Positions 7,601 to 16,600 of a DNA stretch of 38,098 nucleotides are shown here, piece by piece. The notes beneath the pieces were generated by a model that was not told the DNA's origin, did not search any database, and worked only from the letters and a program-made list of their open reading frames with translations. Position 1 is the stretch's first letter. Each line of letters begins with the position of its first letter. Origin of the DNA: Pseudoselenomonas ruminantium (lineage in GTDB: Bacteria; Bacillota; Negativicutes; Selenomonadales; Selenomonadaceae); contig CACZIV010000023.1 in the NCBI GenBank assembly GCA_902781305.1, positions 1 through 38,098 of the forward strand. Direction: 5' to 3'. Made by a program: the position numbers and the translations under genes.

Positions 7601-10600
7601 AATCGGTGCTCCTTTTTGTACTTCCCATCTCTTCCCCTCTCTCTTCCATGTCCAACCGGATTTACGATATTCATCGTTCACCTTATTTGTTGCGTCTGAC
7701 GAAAAATCATCCACAACATAGTTGCTGTAACCACTCTGAATCAGACCATTGACATTGACATTTTTGGCGGTGATGGCAATATTGCCGCCAGCCACATAAC
7801 CGGCTCCCGCCTGCGGTTCTTCATATTTGAGCTCTGCATCCGTAAGTTTGACGGTATTCTTAAGCCAATTTTTGTATTCAGCATAATTTTTGAATCGCAA
7901 GTCCTTCTTTCCTTGCGCTGCCAGCTCCGAAATTTTCTTTTGGATTTTCTTGGACGCTGCCTCATCAAACTGATACTTGGGAATGGGGTCGCCGCCGACA
8001 TTGATAAGCCCTTCGGGGTCGGAAATGGTGATAGAGCCCTGGTCTGCACTAATCTGTACCGAACGGCCATTCACCGAACCGTTATTGCGGATAACAATAT
8101 CGTGGTTATTGTTGATTAGTGATACCTTGCCGCCAGGGTTATCAATATTGCCCTGTACCAAAATATCCGGTTTGGATACGCTATCGGCTTTGCCGGCAGA
8201 TTTCACGATAATGGACGACTCACCGCCACTGTCACGGGTCAGTACATCATTTACATAGAGTCTGCCGCCATTGTCACTGAGTTTCACATCACCCAAAATC
8301 AACATCGCATTTCCATGATTCGTAATATTGACATGCGGAGCCCCCGCCGTTATGATGTTCTCCTTTCCATTAAGCTTATCGGCTTCTACATAGACATTGC
8401 CCCCCGACACATTGATGTTATCCAGCGACAATGCCGGCAGAGAATATTCCTCAATGATGGCCTGATTGCCCGCTGCATCCGTGAAGATAAAGCCAGCCTT
8501 ATCCATAGCCTGGATAAGCTCTTTTGCTTCGGCAAAGAGCGCCTTATACTCTTTGGAATCCTGACCATAGCCCTTCATCGACGCTTCGATTTCCTTGTAG
8601 CGCTTGAGATAGCCATTTTCCTGTTTTACTTCTTTAAGGGAATTTTTCGGATCAAACCACCCCTGTCTGGCGGTAATCTGCACACCACTGGTGTCCATTT
8701 CACTTTCGTCCTTCAAGCGGATATTCCCCTTGATATCAATATCGAGCTGGTTATGAATACCGGCATAAATCTTGCCCTGCACATCAACCGAATTGTTCTG
8801 TTTGAGTCCGACCTCGTTCTTCCCTAAAGCCGTAGAGGTCAGACGGCGGGTGCCGACTTCACCGCTGCCCCAGATACGGAATTCCCGGGCGGATTCTTCC
8901 AGATATTCACTGCCGGATTTAGCCCGGAGATTCGTATGGCGCAGACTTTTCACTGCGGCATCCTTGCCGATAGTCACCTGATGGGTTTCACTTAGGTCAT
9001 CCACCAGTTTCGGTGCTGTCTGCAAGGGGATAAGCGAGGCATTATGGGCATTGGCATAAAGAACCAGCCGCATATTGCCCGCCGCAGATTCATCAGCAGT
9101 TGCCCCGGCCAGGAGCGATACATCTCTCCCGCCGACAATCTCGGTCTTGCCCGCCAGGTTAACTTTGCTGTTGCGCGAAAGGGTCAGCCCGGTATCCGAA
9201 GATGCCGCACCGATAAAGCTGCCCTGGTTGACCGCATTGGCTTCGATATCATAGTTCAAATCATCCACAGCGGCCAGCGACACATCTTTATCATCCGTTG
9301 AAGTAATCTTGGCATTAAAGGTGTTAACCGATTCATCCATCGTAATCTTGCCAGTATTCTTGGCTATGAGAATGGGCACAACACCTGCTCCCTGTACTTC
9401 ATTATTCGCGCTGATAAACCCATTGTTTGCTGCATGAATATCAATCTTAGCACCAGTTAACGTTACCGCTTCATCACGCTTGCTGCTATCCCCCATATTT
9501 ATCGTGGCCGTACTCGTCAGCGTATTTTCAACCGCCGAATCAGAACCTACCACACCGCCATAACCGCCGGCTTTTTGCGCCTGATTCAGCGTATGGGTAT
9601 TATTCACCATATAGCCTTGAGCACCGGTCGTATTCACATTGGCATTGGTCAAGTCAAGACTCGTTTTCTGGGTCAGGTCATTGTACAGCCGCAAACCGCT
9701 GCCGCCAGCAATCGCTGCCCGGATAGCATCCAGGGTGTCCATTCCATTAAGCATATTGAAATGCCCAAAGGCGGCACCTTCAGCCTGCCAATTTCCGGAC
9801 AGTTTCATATTGTCGTTCACCACAGCTTTACGCTCAATACGGGCGGCGTAGGGTGAAATATCCACCAACGCACCGCCGCTGCCATCGGCGTTACCTGTAG
9901 ACGTAAGCCCGGATATATTATATACGAGAACTTTATCCAATTTGTTGTTCGTGGTACCGGCAAGTTGGGTATCGGTATTCAATTCTGATGTATTCAATAC
10001 CTTATTCGTGCCAATAGCCAGTATGCCGCCCGCACTCACGCCTTCAGCCGTAATCGTCTGTGTCGGCAAATTCGTGTTAAAGGCTATAATGCTGGTCCCT
10101 TTGTCCATGTCCAGCCTGCCCAAAGTCAATTTAGCATCACTATAGGCATCCCCAGTGGATTTATTCTCCTGCACCGAAGCACCAACAGCAGCCGACAGCG
10201 AACGCATTTTGGTATTCTGGAACGGTCTGCTGTTATTGTCAATCATGATTTGCGGAGCCTTTAACGCCGTATCGCTGCCTATGGATAGCTTAGTCTGCAT
10301 ATGATCCGTTTTCGTTCCCAAAGAGGTTTCGCCCTCAGTCGAAGAAACCGAACCAATTAAACTAGCCCCTAGCGCACCTGTTTCCGCTTTGATATTCGGA
10401 CTATTGTCGGTGGAAATATTCACCTTTACACCCTGAATCGTATTTTTCTTCGTGCCACCAATGGTCAGTGACACATCACCGGTATCACGCGCCACAGCTG
10501 CTAAACCTGTACCGCCAATTCCGGCTGCCGCCCCCATCGCCTTAGCGTTTACAGCTGCCGTAGTATCGTAGACCTTTTCATAAAGTTCACTATACTGGCT

Positions 10601-13600
10601 CATTTCCGCATCCGTAAGTTCTTTTTTGGCTTCAAGCGCATTGAGCTTTGCACGGACTTCGGCATTTTCACGTTTACGCTGCACAGAAATCGTGACCTCA
10701 TTTTCAGCTTTGAGGGTATTGTTATTCGTCAAGTTTACCCCGACATGGCCTGCCGAGATTGCCTGCCCGTTCATGGCACTGGCTGCTGCACCGATTGCCA
10801 CCGCTACGCCTAAAGAATTTACTTCCGTTGCGCTTTCGTCCAAAGCTGAAATCTTGATATTCTTGCCATGCAGGTCAGATTCAGTCATAGCAATGCGATT
10901 GTCTCCTGTGGAGTTGGCCTTGGAATAGGCAATACCAATAGCGCCGCCGCCAGCCAGTGTTCCCTGATAAGCATTAATTTTGGATACACCGCCCTGCCGG
11001 GTAGCAAAATCAATATTCCCCCCTGCCATTAGCGAAGAAGACGCTATTTCATTGCGGACATTGCGCGCTACATCCAGCACACCGACAGCACCATTTACAG
11101 CGCCGCCACCGCCGCCCTGACCGGAACCATTGGTCATATCCACGGCAGTATCCGCCTGTCCGGAAACCGTAATATTATTTTTTGCCTTGAGCGTCGAGCT
11201 GCCAATCTGCGTACTTACCGTAGATTTAGCCGGTTTTTTCAGCGTAACCTGCGTCTTTGCATTGCCGTTGTCCACGCCAAGTGTGGTTTCTTTAGACAAC
11301 CCCGAACCATCCAGCGCTTTGTTTATGCCTTTGTAAATATCCTCCATATTGGCTTCGGCCTTGTTGTCCTTGTCCCCGTAAGTGCTGCTCATTTCTGTGC
11401 CCACTGTAGTGACCAGCACATTGACGCCCACAGCTGCAAAACCACCGATTCCGACATTAGCCGCAGTCTGGTCCACGGTACGGTTTTCTTTCGCGGCAAC
11501 AGCCACATCTTTTGCATAGATATGGCTGTTTTTCACCTGGGTGCCTACCTGACTGTCAATCGTATTGACCGATACGCCTACACCCAAACCGCCGCCAAGA
11601 CCACCGAGCGAACCTACACCAGCTTTCTGCTTGAAATTGATGGTATTGTCCGCTGTGATGTCAACGCCGTCAGCATAACCGCTTTCATTGCCAAAATCGC
11701 TGTTAAGAACGTTGGCGTTCACGGTACTGCCAACATTAGCTACACCAATAGAACCGGCACCTCCTGCGCCAACACCAGCAAGACCTGCGCCAATTTCCGT
11801 ATAGGTGAGATTTTGCGTATTCGCCGCCTTGACATTGGCCTTGCCCTTCAGCGTAACGGCTTTGACATTTTCCGCGATTGCTTCTGTTGTATCCTCGTCT
11901 TTTACCACACCTACAGCCACGGCCACACCTGCGCCTACTCCGGCAATACCTGCCACAAAGCCGGTCATATTGACATTGGATTTATGGTCAGCATTGATGG
12001 TGAGATTATCCGTCGTAACATTGAGATTTTTCCCCCGTGCGCGGGTTTCCCCATCGAGCAGGGTTACACTGGTGGAATTGGCAATACCTGCGCCAATACC
12101 TGCACCGGATGCGCCTGCCGTCAAAGAGGAAATTCCCTGTCGGGCCGCAGCTTCTATATTCAAGCTGCGTACATCAGCCGAACGGGTATTTGCATTGCTT
12201 TTGCCCGTAAAACCAGCCTCCGTCAGACGACTTACTTTATTGGTATCACTACCCAGGCCAATACCGGCACCCTCACCAGCAAAATTAACCGTTCCCACCA
12301 AACCGGCAGTATTGGTATAATCATGCGCTGCAATCGTTGCTGTGCCTTTGGAACTGCCAATATAGGCGTTATCGACCTCAGCCTTGGTCGAACCACTTAC
12401 ATCATTCACATTGACCGTGCCATTGATTGCTGCTCCCTCAGCTGCTACACCAGCGTTGACCAGGAAGGATTTTATCGTATGTGTACCGGAAGCCGTAACC
12501 GCCACACCTTTATATGCATTTGTCTTGCGTTTATCACGCAGACTTGCCTGCGAATTAAAGGTCTTATTATCTACACTGCTGTTGTTGATATCCTTATCAT
12601 CCACTTTATCCTTAGCGCTTTGGCTGCTAAGACCAACGCCACTAAGGTCAGCATTATTCGCTGCCTTGGCTTCGACCTCGCTATTGATACGGTTCACACT
12701 GACCGAAGCACCAATGGCTGCCCCTGTTACGGATATGGACAGGGAACCGGCATAATTGGCAATCTTTTCATCGCTCATGGCATTAAGAAGTACCGTGCCT
12801 TCATCAGCCCGCACTTTGGCAGAATCCAAAATATGCGCATACGTCTTGGTACCGATATTGTTCACGGCTACAGAACCCGTAGCTCCCAGACCGGTGCCAT
12901 AATTAACGCCGCCGCCCACGCCAACGGTCGTGATATCGGCAAGACTATCTGCTTTTACCCCGATATTCCGGCCATAAATCTGACCGCCTTTAACCGCTGC
13001 CGTGGTCTTGGTATTATCATTGGTCACAGCTACGCCGGCGCCAATAGCCGCATACTGTCCCACGGATACCACATCCGCCGTAGTGATGAATTTATCTGTA
13101 GTTTCCGCTGCCACCTGCGTTTCCGTGGGTGCCGTTCCCGGCTGGGCGTTCTTATTCATATTGCTGTTTTCCAGCAGGGCCGTTACATCCTTGTTAGACA
13201 GACCAACTGCCGCAGCTCCCTGTACCGACACTTTCCCCAGCGAAAATGCCACGCCAGCCCCCACAGTCGTCAACGAAGAGGTATCCTTCGCCATTACATT
13301 TACCTGGCTGGCATTAATCCCCGTAAGATTGCTATTGGTCAAAGCAGCAGTATTCGACTGCCGTTCCTTATCGCCTATGCCATTAAAGGCCAGCGCGCCG
13401 CCCACAGCTACACCTTTTGACCCCGTAACACCACCGGCAATAGCCAGCTTGTTCGTGGTATCCTTTGTAGTAAGGTTCAACGTCTTTACTTGCTCAAACG
13501 TGCTCTTATCCACTTTGGCTGCCAAATCATTTTTACCCAGATTGACCGCTACCGCGCCATTTACGGCAAAAGCATCACGCGCAGCGGTAACACCAGCGGC

Positions 13601-16600
13601 TACGGCATATACACTGCCTGTATTTTCCGCCGCAATCGCAAACTCTGTGCCATTTTTGCTGTTATTGGCCTTCACCACTGAATTGGTCACCAACGCTTGG
13701 GTCTTGTTATTCAATTCATTGTATGTACCAGCCAGCCCTACAGCCGTCTTGCCCACACTGACCTGTCCGGCTACGTTGACTTCCGTAGCCAGTGAATCCG
13801 CTTTAACCGTCAGTTTATCCGTAGTCAGATTCTTGACGTTTTCCACATTGGCCTTTACATCATTTTGCGTGGTCTGCCAGCTAAAGGAACCGGCACCACC
13901 CCAGCTCTTGGCAGGAACGCCAACGCCTGCGCCAATGCCCAGTGCCAACGTGCCGGATTTGGCCTGCACATCAGCACCATTAGCCCCCGTAACCGTTATC
14001 CGGTCTGCATTCTTGATTTCTGCGGTGAAATCATTGTCGATTTCCTCAATGGAAATTGCCGCCGCTGCACTGCCGCCCGAAGAACCGGTAGACACCGCTA
14101 CGCCCAATGCTCCAGCAATAATCTTATTGCCCTTGTCCGCATTCAGCGCATTTTTGGCATCCTTATCCAGTGCATCGGAAAGATTTTCTGCATAGCTTGC
14201 CCCGGTAGCATCCAAACCGCGTTTTTCGATGTAGCTGTCATAGTCTTTAATTCCCTGATTTACATCACGCGCCAAAACCGTTATCTGCTGCGCCGTTGTA
14301 TCGGTGCCATCCAGAACAGCGCGCACATCATTATTAAGGCCGTTATAAGCAGCCACGCCTTCAAACCCATAAGTTGCACCTTCCGAGGCCGATACGGACA
14401 CACCGATTCCGGCACCAACTTCGGTAATTTTCGTTAACGCCGAGTTCTCCAAAGCAGCCGCATTTATCGAGCCGCCCTTGATATCCGCATGTACATTATT
14501 GGCCGCCTTGTTCACCGTAATGCTGCCGCCCAGAGCTGTCCCGCTGGACTGCCCCTTGGCGATAGAGGCATTTACGCCGCCAGTAACCAGCGTATCACTG
14601 TCATAAGCACGATTCTGCACATTGGCAGCCGTTTTTTTATTGATGGCATTATCCACCAGTTCTGCCGTTACGTTATTTTCAATATCCGCTACCGACAGAG
14701 CTGCTGCCACAGAAGTTGACGAACCACCGGCTGAACCACCTTTGGCTATAGCAAGCCCCAGACCGGCCCCGACAATGGCGCCGCTCTTTTCCGCGCGGTT
14801 GTCCAACATCGCATCCACCTTGCTGTTCTTGATGGATGCGGTAACTGTATTGGTGCCGGAGTTCCAGCCGGCTGCACCACCAACACCTACCGAACGGTTG
14901 TTCTGATTATTAGTGCCGGTGTTGTTATTCCAAGCGATACCGGCAGCGCCTCCCCAGGCACCTGTAAAGCTGGTATCTTTAGCCAGCACAGACAGTTTTC
15001 CAGGAACGAATGCACTCCCCGTAGTACCAATCGTAAGCGCAGCTCCATCAATAGCGGCCTTCGTCGTGGAATCACCAATATTGATGGCAGCACTGCCCGC
15101 TGCACCAATGCTGAACTTAGGCAAGTCCTGCCCTTCCTGCGGATTTTTGGCCACGTTATCCGTCTTGAGCAGCTTATTGTCTTTGACATCCATGGCAGAC
15201 TTTAATTTGTCCGGGATAATCTTCTTGGTCTTATCGTTCAGCTTGCGGCTGACATTGGAAATTTTATTTTGCTGATTTTCCATCCAATTGGTGAACTTGG
15301 AAAACTTGCCCACATCACCGCTGTCATCATTGGCCACAATGCCACCGGCTACTGCTACGGAATTAATCATGCCGTTTTCCAGAGCAGAAAAATCCCCACT
15401 GCCTGCTGTTATCGCCGCCTTGCCGACCGTCAAGAGGCTGTTCCTGTCCACATTAGTCAGCGCTACAGAAGCGCCAACACCTGCAGCCGTTCCTATGCCT
15501 ACACTGCCTGCCACATTGGTGAGCGTGCTGTCATTTTTAGTCTGCAATTTGATATTTTTTAAGCCTGTGGAAATCAGTTCGGCGTTATTTGCCACATTGA
15601 CCTTGGCATTATCCGTACCGCTGACCATGCTGACCATAGCGGTAATGCCGGCGTTTCCGCCCTTGCCTGCGCCGGCTGCTACGCTTAAATGGCTGGTATC
15701 TTTCACGGCCTCAGCCGCAATATCCCCCTTGGCCTTTACAGACACACCTTCACCGAAATTCACCAAGGATTCCCGGTCCGCACTGTAACGGGAGAAAATA
15801 CCGCCAACCGCATTCTGGTCACCGGAATTCATCAGACCTAATACACCGTTAATCGAAGTATCCGTACGATTGAGCTGTGCCTTAAAATCGGCTTTTTCCG
15901 CAGCCGTAATAACCGCATTTTTCCCTAATGTCAGCTTCGAATTATCGGTCAAATAAGCCAAATCTGCCGCACCAGCTACAGCGAACTTAGAATTATCCTT
16001 ATCCTTTTCACCGTCTACTTTGCCACCACTGGTCGTAGGCGCCACAGAGAATGTGGCATAAGAGGACGGGTCGATAAAGGCCATCAATTTATCCTTGATG
16101 GAGAGCAAATCGCTTGCACCTGTTTTCAGGTTCCCCAAATCTCCCAGCAATTTTACAGCAGCCTCGGTCAGCTTGCCAAAGGTGCTCGTGTCCTTCTTGT
16201 AGGCATCATAAGTTTCTACCAACGCCTCATAATCCTTGCTGATATTTGAACCTGCTTCCCGCAGTTTCTTGGCGGTTGCTGCATCTTTCAATGCCTTTTC
16301 CATGTCTGCAATGTTGGAATATTTAAAGGTATTTTCCGTGCCCAGCTTGACATTTTGGCCGCTGACCACAGCATGCTGTGCCGCCGTTCCATCTTCAATA
16401 GTCACATAGGCATTGTTTTCAATATCGGCAACAACAGCAGATGCCTGCACTTTGACCTTCTGCTTGCTTTCCGAATGTTCATCGTCAATTTTATGCTGGG
16501 CAGCATTGCCGGCAGTACCGCTGGCAATGATTTTCGTAGCATCGGTCTTGACTGCACTGTTTATCGCCACATCATTTGCGGCAGCAATATTGCTGCGTCC

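Noticed and set aside
11522-13420. Plus-strand open frame of 632 codons opposite tpsA
   Set aside because: It is the antisense shadow of the repeat-rich tpsA frame. It has no ribosome site and no family motif, and its odd composition (many Ile, Thr, Arg and Cys) mirrors the Gly/Ala/Asn codons on the other strand.
13002-14195. Plus-strand open frame of 397 codons opposite tpsA
   Set aside because: Low-complexity Ala/Thr/Pro/Val wording is the reverse reading of the Gly/Ala repeats. No start signal or promoter was found.
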